From Rhodoferax sp. (GTDB taxonomy: Bacteria; Pseudomonadota; Gammaproteobacteria; Burkholderiales; Burkholderiaceae_C): a DNA stretch of 9,152 nucleotides. The notes beneath the pieces are model-generated. The model was not told the origin of the DNA. It was given only the letters and a program-made list of their open reading frames with translations, and did not search any database. How positions within the stretch are numbered: position 1 is the stretch's first letter; every line of letters starts with the position of its first letter. The position numbers were made by a program, and so were the translations under genes. Below, in pieces: positions 1-7,267 of this stretch. The stretch spans positions 1-9,152 of the forward strand of contig VERU01000067.1 in assembly GCA_018882485.1 (NCBI GenBank), read 5' to 3'.

Positions 1-2462
1 GCCGACCAGCCTGACGGAGCGGGCAGTTCGGCCACCAGCGGCCCGGCCTCGCCCGTGCTGCGGGCTTCCAGTCGGGACAGGCGCCCCCGCAGGGCCTGCA
101 GGACCCCGGCCAGCGAGCGGGGGTTGTCCGGGTCGAGCACCAGCAGTTCGACCCAGGCCTGCCGCTCACGGCTTTGCTGGTAGCGGGCGTGGCAGGTGAT
201 GGTGCTGTCGGCCAGCGAGACCACGGCCTCGAAGCCGCTGCCGTGGTCCGCCGCACCGGTGTCCAGACCCTCGGCCAGTGCCGCCGACAGAAAGCCCAGG
301 CGCTCGATCATCCGCCCGGTGCTCAGCAGCCGCCAGCCGTCGTCGCGCGTCATGCGGTCGGCCTGGGCGCCGGTGATGGCGGCCATCAGATCGCTGCAAT
401 GGCTGAGCGCGCGCACCGCGTCGGCCACCGGGGGATCAGCGCCTGGGCGCACCGGCGGGCATTCGGTGCTGAAAGTCTGTTCGGCACGCTGGATCATGCG
501 CCAGTGTTCCTGCGACAGGCGTTCGCGCACGGCCGATGCCGCCCGCCGCAGGGCCCGCAGGTTGAAGCCCACGCTGCCCCCGCCGTCCTGCGCGTCCAGC
601 CCGGCGATCAGGGCGCGCTCGAACACCCGGCGTCCCTGGGCGGGAGCGGGGACGCCAGGGGGCAGCAAACCGTGGTGTGCGGCCAGGGCGCCGAGCCAGC
701 GTGTCAGGGGTTCCTCGGCCACCTCTTCGCCATTGAGGCATTGCAGGGTCAGCCGTGCCAGCCGCAGGGTGTTTTCGGTGCGTTCGGTGTAGCGGCCCAG
801 CCAGAACAGGTTCTCGGCGGCCCGGCTGGTGACCGGGCGGATTCGTTGTGCGCCCGCTGCCAGGGGGGCGGAGCGCGTCAGCAGGGTGCTGGCATCGACC
901 TCTTCCCCGGTCACGGCCCAGACGTCGGCGCTGCTGCCGCCCCGCTGCATCGAGGCCACGCCGTCGGCCGGGTTGGCCAGCCGCGCCAGGCCGCCCGGCA
1001 GCACGCGCCAGCCCCCTTGCGGGTCGGAGACGGCAAACACCCGCAGCAGGACCGATCGGGCCTGCACCCGCCCAGCGGCGCGGTTGGCGCGATCGCCCGC
1101 CTGCCAGGTCGGCATCTGGGACAGCGGCAGGTAGGCCTGCACCGTGTGGTCGGCCCCGTGACGCACGATGCGGCCGGTCCATTCGTCGATCTCGCGCGGC
1201 CCCAGGGCATGACCCGGAACCGCCTCGAAGGAGGCCTGTCCGGGCGCGCCGGGGTAGGTCGGCTTGATCACGCCCTCGCGCAGCCGGGCCAGCACTTCCA
1301 GCATGGCGGCGCGTTCGCCGCACCACCAGGTGGGCAGTGCCGGCAGGCTGAGGGTTTCGCCCATCAGGTGCTGCGCCAACCCCGGCAGGAAGCCCTGGAG
1401 CGCGGGCGATTCGAGCAAGGCGCTGCCCGGCATGTTGGCCACCAGCACCCGCCCCGCACGCAGCGCCTGCAGCAGGCCGGGCACACCCAGGGTGGAGTCG
1501 GATTTGAGCTCCAGAGGGTCCAGGTAGAGGTCGTCCACCCGTTTGAGCAGGCCGTCGATGGGCACCAGACCCCGCAGGGTCCGCAGGAACAGCCGCTCGT
1601 CGCGCACGATCAGGTCACTGCCTTCGACCAGGGTCAGGCCGAGGTAGCGTGCAAGATAGGCGTGCTCGAAATAGGTTTCGTTGTAGGGTCCGGGCGTGAG
1701 CAGCGCCAGGTGGGCCTGCTCGCCCGCCGGGCTGCGCTGGCGCAGGCTTTGCATCAGCGCCCGATAGGTGCCGGCCAGGCGCTGCACCCGCAGGGCCTGG
1801 AACGCCTGGGGAAACTGGGCGCTCACGGCCAGCCGGTTTTCCAGCAGGTAGCCCAGCCCGGAGGGCGCCTGGCAGCGCTGGCCCAACAGCCACCAGTGGC
1901 CGTCCGGTCCGTGCGCCAGGTCAAAGGCCGCGACCTGCAGACGCTGCCCGCCCACCGGTTCGACGCCGTGCAGTTCGCGCAGGTAGCCGGGGTGTCCCTG
2001 CACCAGGGCGGGCGGCAGCAGGCCGCGGGCCAGCAGCTGCTGCGGTCCGTACACATCGGCGAGCACCCGCTCCATGAGGCGCATGCGCTGCAGCACACCG
2101 GCTTCGATGCGGGCCCAGCTGCTGGCGTCGACCAGCAGCGGAAACAGGTCCAGCGACCAGGGGCGCTGCGGGCCGTCCTCGTCGGCGTACACGTTGTAGG
2201 TGACGCCGTTGTCGCGGATCTGGCGTCGCAGGCTGGCCAGACGTTGATCCAGCTGGTGCGCCGAAACCGCTCCAACCTGATCTGAAAACTGACCCCAAAG
2301 TCCCGTGGATAAAGGAGAGTTTGCTCCGTTATCCATAGCATCCGGGGGGCGCAGCTCGTCCAGATGCCCCGGATGCACCGCGCAAGCCGCCAGCCAGTCG
2401 CCCAGTCCGGGGGCGCTGGCCGTGGCCGGATCGGGCGCGGCAGGGGCGTCGGCGCGGGTCAT
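1..2462 (-). CDS. Circularly permuted ATP-grasp ligase fused to alpha-E domain (C-terminus cut by window edge)
   Basis: Seen: the minus frame is open from an ATG at 2462 (GTG at 2465 is an alternative) to base 1, giving 820 codons with no stop. After a variable N-terminus come GVTYNVYAD (86-94), RPWSLDLFP, GPYNETYFEHAYLARYLG (from 258), a VEGSDLIVRD stretch, DPLELKSDS (about 310), LPTWWCGE and SMQRGGSSADVW (504-515). The alpha-E part begins near 545 with AENLFWLGRYTERTENT (E at 550). Known: these are hallmarks of the DUF404/DUF407 type-2 circularly permuted ATP-grasp proteins and of the DUF403 alpha-E domain, often fused as proteins of about 850 residues, so perhaps 30-50 residues are missing at the left edge. 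Inferred role: cytoplasmic ATP-dependent amide or peptide ligation working with the transglutaminase/DUF2126 protein encoded 54 bp upstream on the same strand. No strong Shine-Dalgarno is visible. The substrate is unknown. An AT-rich hairpin lies at about codons 43-53. Confidence 0.93.
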   Translation of the reverse strand, partial: MTRADAPAAPDPATASAPGLGDWLAACAVHPGHLDELRPPDAMDNGANSPLSTGLWGQFSDQVGAVSAHQLDQRLASLRRQIRDNGVTYNVYADEDGPQRPWSLDLFPLLVDASSWARIEAGVLQRMRLMERVLADVYGPQQLLARGLLPPALVQGHPGYLRELHGVEPVGGQRLQVAAFDLAHGPDGHWWLLGQRCQAPSGLGYLLENRLAVSAQFPQAFQALRVQRLAGTYRALMQSLRQRSPAGEQAHLALLTPGPYNETYFEHAYLARYLGLTLVEGSDLIVRDERLFLRTLRGLVPIDGLLKRVDDLYLDPLELKSDSTLGVPGLLQALRAGRVLVANMPGSALLESPALQGFLPGLAQHLMGETLSLPALPTWWCGERAAMLEVLARLREGVIKPTYPGAPGQASFEAVPGHALGPREIDEWTGRIVRHGADHTVQAYLPLSQMPTWQAGDRANRAAGRVQARSVLLRVFAVSDPQGGWRVLPGGLARLANPADGVASMQRGGSSADVWAVTGEEVDASTLLTRSAPLAAGAQRIRPVTSRAAENLFWLGRYTERTENTLRLARLTLQCLNGEEVAEEPLTRWLGALAAHHGLLPPGVPAPAQGRRVFERALIAGLDAQDGGGSVGFNLRALRRAASAVRERLSQEHWRMIQRAEQTFSTECPPVRPGADPPVADAVRALSHCSDLMAAITGAQADRMTRDDGWRLLSTGRMIERLGFLSAALAEGLDTGAADHGSGFEAVVSLADSTITCHARYQQSRERQAWVELLVLDPDNPRSLAGVLQALRGRLSRLEARSTGEAGPLVAELPAPSGWS
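2306..2335. repeat. AT-rich hairpin inside the 5' end of the ATP-grasp gene
   Basis: On the minus strand TGGATAACGGAG, a 6-nt loop (CAAACT), then CTCCTTTATCCA form a 12-bp stem with one C/T mismatch. It covers about codons 43-53 (DNGANSPLST), which seem to be extra relative to relatives, where the DEL..W spacing is about ten residues shorter as I recall the family. The patch at about 2276-2345 is far more AT-rich than the surrounding gene. There is no U-tract after the stem on the coding strand, so it is not a classical terminator. It could be an RNA structure affecting expression or the scar of a small inserted repeat. Confidence 0.55.
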
Positions 2463-2516
2463 CACAGCGCCCGAGTATGCCAGCGCATCCCGGCCGGTCT
2501 GCCCATCGCCAGGCCC

Positions 2517-5500
2517 TCAGCCTCGACGCAGGTCCAGCGTGTAAGGGAATTCCCGGCTGGCCGCAAGATGGGCCGTGGGCGCCGGCACCTCGATGCGGCC
2601 CGGCGTGTGTCCCATGGCCGCGAACCGGGCCAGACGCCGGCTCTCGGCCTCGAAGGCGTTGACGGGCAGGGTGGCGTAATTGCGACCGCCCGGGTGAGAC
2701 ACATGGTACCGACAGCCCGCCACCGAGCGACCCATCCAGGTGTCCACCACATCGAAAGTCAGGGGGGCGTGCACGCCGATGTAGGGATGAAGGCTGCTGG
2801 GTGGATTCCAGGCCTTGTAGCGGACGCCGGCCACGAAGTCGCCGGTGGTCCCGGTGGGCTGCAGCGGCACGGGACGGCCGTTGCAGGTCACCGTGTACCG
2901 GCTGGGGTTGAGGCCGCTGACCCGCACCTCGATGCGCTCCAGCGAGGAGTCCACATAGCGCGCCGTGCCGCCGCCGGTCGATTCCTCACCCATCACATGC
3001 CAGGGTTCCAGCGCATGCCGCAGGGTCAGCGACAGCCCGGCGGCATGCAACTCGCCGACCCGGGGGAAGCGGAATTCCAGGTGCGGGGCGAACCAGCGGT
3101 CTTCGAAGGCAAATCCCGCCTCGCGCAGCTCGGTCAGCACATCGGCGAAGTCCATGGCCACGAAGGTGGGCAGCAGAAAGCGGTCGTGCAGCTCGGTGCC
3201 CCAGCGGGTGGCTGGCGCCCGGTAAGGCGTGCGCCAGAACCGTGCCACCAGGGCCCGCAGCAGCAACTGCTGCACGATGCTCATGCGGGCGTGGGGTGGC
3301 ATCTCGAAGGCGCGCAGCTCCAGCAGGCCCAGCCGGCCGGTGGCCGAGTCGGGCGAGAACATCTTGTCGATGGAGAACTCGCTGCGGTGGGTGTTGCCTG
3401 TCACATCCACCAGGATGTTGCGCAGCGTGCGGTCGAGCAGCCACGGGGGCATGGCGGCACCCACCGCTCCCGACCCCTCGCGCCTTGCCGCCGCCTCACT
3501 CTGGCGCTGGATCTGCTGCAGGGCGATGTCGAACTCGTAGAGCTGGTCGTTGCGTGCTTCATCCACCCGCGGCGATTGGCTGGTCGGGCCGATGAACAGA
3601 CCGCTGAACAGGTAGCTCAGGCTGGGGTGGTTGTGCCAGTAGAGCAGCAGACTGGCCAGCAGGTCCGGGCGCCGCAGGAACGGGCTGTCGGCCGGGGTGG
3701 CGCCACCCAGCACGAAATGGTTGCCGCCGCCGGTGCCGGTGTGGCGGCCGTCGGTCATGAACTTCTCGGCGCTCAGGCGCGACTCGAACGCCGCCTGGTA
3801 CAGGAATTCGGTGTTGCGCACCAGTTCGTCCCAATGGCGCACCGGGTGGATGTTGACCTCGATCACCCCCGGGTCCGGGGTGACCTGCAACAGCTGCAGA
3901 CGGGGGTCGCGTGGCGGCGGGTAGCCCTCGATCACGATGCGCATTTCCAGCGCGGCCGCCGTGTCCTCGACGGCAGCCAGCAGCGCGAGGTAGTCCTCCA
4001 GCCGCTGCAGGGGCGGCATGAACACGTACAGCACCCCGCTGGCCGAGCCGACGGCCTCGGCCCGGGGTCCATTGGCGCGGCGCGGATCGCGGACTTCCAC
4101 GCACAAGGCGGTGCGCGTGAGCCCATGGGCCGATTCCTGCGGGCCTGGTCGGCGTCCGGATGCGGGGCCGAGGTCCTGCCGCACGGGTCCGGACCGATCG
4201 GCGGCCGGCTGGGCGCCGAGCAGGGCGTCGCGGGCAGGCAAGGGCTCGCGCGGATCCGCCGGGTCCCGCGGTACCGGCGGCGGGCTGTCGTCCGGATGGG
4301 CCCAGGGCAGGGCGTCGAGGGGCAAGCGGTAGCCCATGGGCGAGTCGCCCGGCATCAGGTACAGGCGCTCGTCGCGCAGAAACCAGGGGCCGGTGCGCCA
4401 GGCGGGTCCGCGCCCGGGCGGATCGGAGGCCTCCAGGGGCAGCGCATACCCCACGACCCGGCCCAGACCCTGTTGGTAGACCCGGCGCAGCCGGGCCCGC
4501 TCCATCTCGTCGTCCAGCCGCGAGTTCAGCGGATCCACGTTGACGGGCAGGCGGCGCTCGCGCCACAGGTAGTAGAAGATGTCCTCGTAGGCGTCCATCA
4601 CGAAAGCCGGATCCAGCCCGAGACGGCGCGCCAGCGCCTGGATGAAGCGCCCGGCGTCCCCGGTGGTGTACCGGTTGGGTTGCCGTTCATCGGCAAACCG
4701 ATCCGGGTCGCGCCAGACCGGCTGGCCGTCGGTGCGCCAGTAAATGCCCAGGGCCCAGCGCGGCAGCTGCTCGCCCGGGTACCACTTGCCCTGGCCGAAG
4801 TGCAGGAACCCACCGTGCCCGTATTCGGTGCGCAGACGGTGCACCAACTCGGTCGCGAACCCCCGCTTGGCAGGCCCCAGGGCTTCGGTGTTCCATTCGG
4901 GTGCGTCGCGGTCGTCGATCGCCACGAAGGTGGGCTCGCCGCCCATGGTCAGCCGCACATCGTCCTGCGCCAGGCGCTGGTCCACGGCTGCGCCCAGGGT
5001 CATCACCCGCTCCCATTGCGCCTCGGAGTAGGGCAGGGTGACCCGGGGCGATTCGTGGATGCGGCTCACCCGCATGTCGTGGCTGAACACGACCTCGCTT
5101 TCGTCCACTGCACCCTCGATCGGGGCAGCGCCCGAGGGTTGCGGCGTGCAGGCCAGCGGGATGTGTCCCTCTCCGGCCAGCAGACCGGATGTGGCGTCCA
5201 GCCCGATCCAGCCGGCGCCGGGCAGGTAGACCTCGCACCAGGCGTGCAGGTCGGTGAAATCCGCTTCGGTGCCGCTGGGTCCGTCCAGCGAGCGGACGTC
5301 GGCCTTGAGCTGGATCAGGTAGCCCGAAACGAAGCGGGCTGCCAGGCCGCAGTGGCGCAGCAACTGCACCATGAGCCAGGCCGAATCGCGGCAGGAGCCC
5401 GAGCGCAGGCGCAGCGTGGTGTCGGGCGCCTGCACGCCGGGCTCCATGCGGATCAGGTAGGCGATGTCCTGGTGTACCCGGCGGTTCAGGTCCACCAGAA

Positions 5501-5930
5501 AGTCGATGGTGGCCCGCTCCCTGCGGTCAACGCCGGCCAGGTAGGGCGTCAGCCAGGCGCCCGCCGGCTCCTCGACCCGGTAGGGCGCCAACTCGTGCTG
5601 CAGCAGGGGTTCGTACTCGAACGGGAAGCGCTCCGCACCCGGCTCCAGAAAGAAGTCGAAGGGGTTGTGCACCGCCATTTCGGCGACCACGCCCACGGTG
5701 ACCTGGAGGCGTCGGGTGGGCTGCGGAAACACCAGCCGGGCCTGGTAATTGGCGTAGGGATCCTGCTGCCAGTTGATGAAATGGTCGCCTGGTTCCACCC
5801 TGAGGCTGTAAGACAGGATGCGGCTGCGGCTGTGCGGCGCCGGTCTGAGCCGGATGACCTGTGGCCCGAGCCGAACCAGCCGGTCGTACTCGTAAGTGGT
5901 GACGTGGTGCAGGGCAACGTGGATGGACAT
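2517..5930 (-). CDS. Transglutaminase-like / DUF2126 putative amidoligase fusion protein
   Basis: Seen: 1137 residues, ATG at 5930 and TGA at 2519-2517. Residues 1-85 (HHVTTYEYD..VIRLRP) match the bacterial transglutaminase N-terminal domain. The papain-like core has a complete triad: Cys180 in GSCRDSAW, His229 in DLHAWCEVY and Asp245 in GLDATSG. From about 320 begins the DUF2126 region: GGEPTFVAIDD (from 330), FGQGKWYPGEQLPRW, IEVNIHP (Glu691, His695), TGTGGGNHF (731-739) and LSYLFSGLFIGPTSQSPR. Residues about 544-604 are a Pro/Arg/Asp-rich, low-conservation linker. No signal peptide or membrane segment is apparent, so it is probably cytoplasmic. Known: DUF2126 is classed as a putative amidoligase of the glutamine-synthetase fold, and this fusion recurs next to ATP-grasp/alpha-E genes. 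Inferred: one protein combines amide cleavage or transfer with amide formation on an unknown peptide-like substrate. Full length for the family. A true protein cross-linking role is unproven. Confidence 0.95.
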   Translation of the reverse strand: MSIHVALHHVTTYEYDRLVRLGPQVIRLRPAPHSRSRILSYSLRVEPGDHFINWQQDPYANYQARLVFPQPTRRLQVTVGVVAEMAVHNPFDFFLEPGAERFPFEYEPLLQHELAPYRVEEPAGAWLTPYLAGVDRRERATIDFLVDLNRRVHQDIAYLIRMEPGVQAPDTTLRLRSGSCRDSAWLMVQLLRHCGLAARFVSGYLIQLKADVRSLDGPSGTEADFTDLHAWCEVYLPGAGWIGLDATSGLLAGEGHIPLACTPQPSGAAPIEGAVDESEVVFSHDMRVSRIHESPRVTLPYSEAQWERVMTLGAAVDQRLAQDDVRLTMGGEPTFVAIDDRDAPEWNTEALGPAKRGFATELVHRLRTEYGHGGFLHFGQGKWYPGEQLPRWALGIYWRTDGQPVWRDPDRFADERQPNRYTTGDAGRFIQALARRLGLDPAFVMDAYEDIFYYLWRERRLPVNVDPLNSRLDDEMERARLRRVYQQGLGRVVGYALPLEASDPPGRGPAWRTGPWFLRDERLYLMPGDSPMGYRLPLDALPWAHPDDSPPPVPRDPADPREPLPARDALLGAQPAADRSGPVRQDLGPASGRRPGPQESAHGLTRTALCVEVRDPRRANGPRAEAVGSASGVLYVFMPPLQRLEDYLALLAAVEDTAAALEMRIVIEGYPPPRDPRLQLLQVTPDPGVIEVNIHPVRHWDELVRNTEFLYQAAFESRLSAEKFMTDGRHTGTGGGNHFVLGGATPADSPFLRRPDLLASLLLYWHNHPSLSYLFSGLFIGPTSQSPRVDEARNDQLYEFDIALQQIQRQSEAAARREGSGAVGAAMPPWLLDRTLRNILVDVTGNTHRSEFSIDKMFSPDSATGRLGLLELRAFEMPPHARMSIVQQLLLRALVARFWRTPYRAPATRWGTELHDRFLLPTFVAMDFADVLTELREAGFAFEDRWFAPHLEFRFPRVGELHAAGLSLTLRHALEPWHVMGEESTGGGTARYVDSSLERIEVRVSGLNPSRYTVTCNGRPVPLQPTGTTGDFVAGVRYKAWNPPSSLHPYIGVHAPLTFDVVDTWMGRSVAGCRYHVSHPGGRNYATLPVNAFEAESRRLARFAAMGHTPGRIEVPAPTAHLAASREFPYTLDLRRG

Positions 5931-6028
5931 ACAGTGATCGGGGCCGGGTCAGCCCGTGTTCCGGAGATTCAGGGCCGCCGGCATGCAAGCTTCAAGCCAG
6001 CACCGGCGGGAGACGCAGGTTCCGGCGG
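5931..6028 (-). promoter_or_regulatory. 98-bp gap with weak sigma70-like promoter candidate and an inverted repeat
   Basis: Between the dehydrogenase stop and the transglutaminase/DUF2126 start, the minus strand contains TTGAAG (5990-5995), then 17 bp, then CTGAAT (5967-5972). These match the sigma70 consensus at four and three of six positions, so the call is weak. An inverted repeat with 7-bp arms, CCGCCGG (5975-5981) and CCGGCGG (6003-6009), brackets the -35-like element with a 21-nt loop, and another CCGGCGG copy sits at 6022-6028. There is no U-tract, so nothing marks a classical terminator. The gap is long enough for the ligase pair to have its own promoter instead of depending on read-through from the dehydrogenase gene. 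Confidence 0.3.
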
Positions 6029-7165
6029 TCACAGGCACGCCTGCAGCATGTGGCGGTAATCGTCGGGTTCGGCCAGTCGGGGGTTGGTCTTGTGGCAGTG
6101 GTCGGCCAGCGCGCCCTGGATCACCCGGTCGAACTGCGTGGCCTGCACCCCCAGGGCCCCCAGGCCGGCGGGCAGTCCCAGGCGGGCGTTCATGTCGTGC
6201 AGGGCTGCCGGGATGTCGCTGGCCGAATCCAGTCCCATGGCCTGCGCCATGCGGGCCAGGCGATGCTCCTGCACCATGGATGGCGCCAGGGCATTGAAGC
6301 TCACCACCGCCGGCAGAAACAGGGCATTGAGCGTGCCGTGGTGCAGACGCGGATCGACCCCGCCCAGGCTGTGGCTGAGGCTGTGCACGCAGCCCAGGCC
6401 CTTCTGGAAGGCCATGGCCCCTTGCATGGAGGCGCTCATCATCTGGCGGCGTGCCTCGCGGTCGCTGCCGTCCCGCGTGGCCCGCTCGATGTGGGCCCAG
6501 CCCCGGGCCAGGCCGTCCAGGGCGATGCCGTCGGCCGGCGGATTGAAAGCCGGCGCCATGAAGGTCTCCATGCAGTGGGCGATGGCGTCCATGCCGGTGG
6601 CGGCAGTCAGCCGCGCGGGCAGCCCCAGGGTCAGCTCGGGGTCGCAGATGGCGGCCCGGGGCACCAGGTACCAGGAATGGAAGCCGAGCTTACGCCCGTC
6701 GTCCACGATCAGGATGGCGCCCCGTGCCACCTCGCTGCCGGTGCCGGCTGTGGTGGGTACGGCGACGATGGGCGCCACGCGCTCGGTGATTCGCGCCGAT
6801 CCCCCTTCGATCGTCGCGTAGTGGGTGAGCGGTCCCTCATGCGTGGCGGCGATGGCCACCCCTTTGGCGCAGTCGATGGCACTGCCGCCGCCCAGGGCGA
6901 TCAGGCCGTCGCAGGCGCCGTTCCGGTAGAGCGAGGCGGCGGCCCGGACCGCCGCCTCGGTGGGGTTGGAAGGGGTCTGGTCGAACACCGCCACCGGCCA
7001 GCCCGTGAGCCGATCCAGTGCCCGCTGCAACAGCCCGGCGTCGCGCACACCGGCGTCGGTGATCAGCAAAGGACGGGTGATGCCGACCCGCTCGCACTCC
7101 TGTCGAAGCAGGGCGATGGCGCCAAAGTCGAACTGGATCTGGGTGATGTACTGGATGAGTGCCAT
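6029..7165 (-). CDS. Iron-containing (group III) alcohol dehydrogenase, substrate unknown
   Basis: Seen: 378 residues, ATG at 7165 and TGA at 6031-6029. The frame stays open far upstream, antisense to the thioesterase gene, but homologous sequence starts at MALIQYITQIQFDFG, which fixes the start. The nucleotide-binding GGGS is at 92-95 (GGGSAIDCAKG) and TTAGTGSE at 138-145. The predicted metal ligands are Asp193 and His197 (MDAIAHC), His261 (GCVHSLSH) and His276 (LHHGTLNA); His265 matches a further conserved histidine. Known: this family reduces aldehydes or ketones, or oxidises alcohols or hydroxy acids, with NAD(P)H and usually Fe2+, in the cytoplasm. Length is typical and all metal ligands are present, so it should be active. 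Sequence alone does not separate 4-hydroxybutyrate, lactaldehyde, butanol or maleylacetate-type substrates. It is transcribed divergently from the thioesterase gene across 102 bp and has no evident Shine-Dalgarno. Confidence 0.93.
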   Translation of the reverse strand: MALIQYITQIQFDFGAIALLRQECERVGITRPLLITDAGVRDAGLLQRALDRLTGWPVAVFDQTPSNPTEAAVRAAASLYRNGACDGLIALGGGSAIDCAKGVAIAATHEGPLTHYATIEGGSARITERVAPIVAVPTTAGTGSEVARGAILIVDDGRKLGFHSWYLVPRAAICDPELTLGLPARLTAATGMDAIAHCMETFMAPAFNPPADGIALDGLARGWAHIERATRDGSDREARRQMMSASMQGAMAFQKGLGCVHSLSHSLGGVDPRLHHGTLNALFLPAVVSFNALAPSMVQEHRLARMAQAMGLDSASDIPAALHDMNARLGLPAGLGALGVQATQFDRVIQGALADHCHKTNPRLAEPDDYRHMLQACL

Positions 7166-7191
7166 GGCATTGCGTGTAGGATGGGATGAGC

Positions 7192-7205
7192 GCGGCGATC
7201 GCCGC
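7192..7205. repeat. Perfect 14-bp palindrome between divergent genes, possible operator
   Basis: GCGGCGATCGCCGC reads identically on both strands, with no spacer and no mismatch. It lies in the 102-bp region between the divergent dehydrogenase and thioesterase genes. It directly abuts the extended -10-like element on the minus strand, so a start site from that promoter would fall inside the palindrome. This placement suits a repressor operator, but no cognate regulator is visible in the window and GC-rich palindromes also arise by chance. Confidence 0.4.
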
Positions 7206-7214
7206 ACTGTAGCA
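7206..7214 (-). promoter_or_regulatory. Candidate extended -10 promoter element for the alcohol dehydrogenase
   Basis: The minus strand reads TGCTACAGT: a TGn extension followed by TACAGT, which matches four of six positions of TATAAT. It is 41 bp upstream of the dehydrogenase ATG and abuts the palindrome at 7192-7205. No good -35 hexamer is seen at normal spacing, as is common for extended -10 promoters. For the plus-strand thioesterase gene the only candidate is TAGGAT (7177-7182), also without a convincing -35. Confidence 0.3.
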
Positions 7215-7267
7215 AGGCGCGGGCATGGACCGCCCGCCCGATCCGGACCGACTGCCCCGACGCCGCC

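Noticed and set aside
174..2285. A 703-codon open frame on the plus strand
   Set aside because: It is antisense to the ATP-grasp/alpha-E gene, whose minus frame carries clear family motifs. The plus product shows only biased composition and no domain.
5975..6009. Inverted repeat CCGCCGG/CCGGCGG as a terminator for the dehydrogenase gene
   Set aside because: The 7-bp arms are separated by a 21-nt loop and no U-run follows; kept only as part of the intergenic regulatory note.
2364..6059. A 1231-codon open frame on the plus strand
   Set aside because: It lies antisense to the well-supported transglutaminase/DUF2126 gene. Its product is rich in Gly, Gln, Arg, His and Ala with no recognisable domain, as expected when strong third-position GC bias removes stops from the opposite strand.
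6050..7189. A 379-codon plus-strand open frame opposite the dehydrogenase
   Set aside because: It is antisense to a gene with complete metal-binding and nucleotide-binding motifs, and its low-complexity Gly/His/Gln-rich product has no domain.
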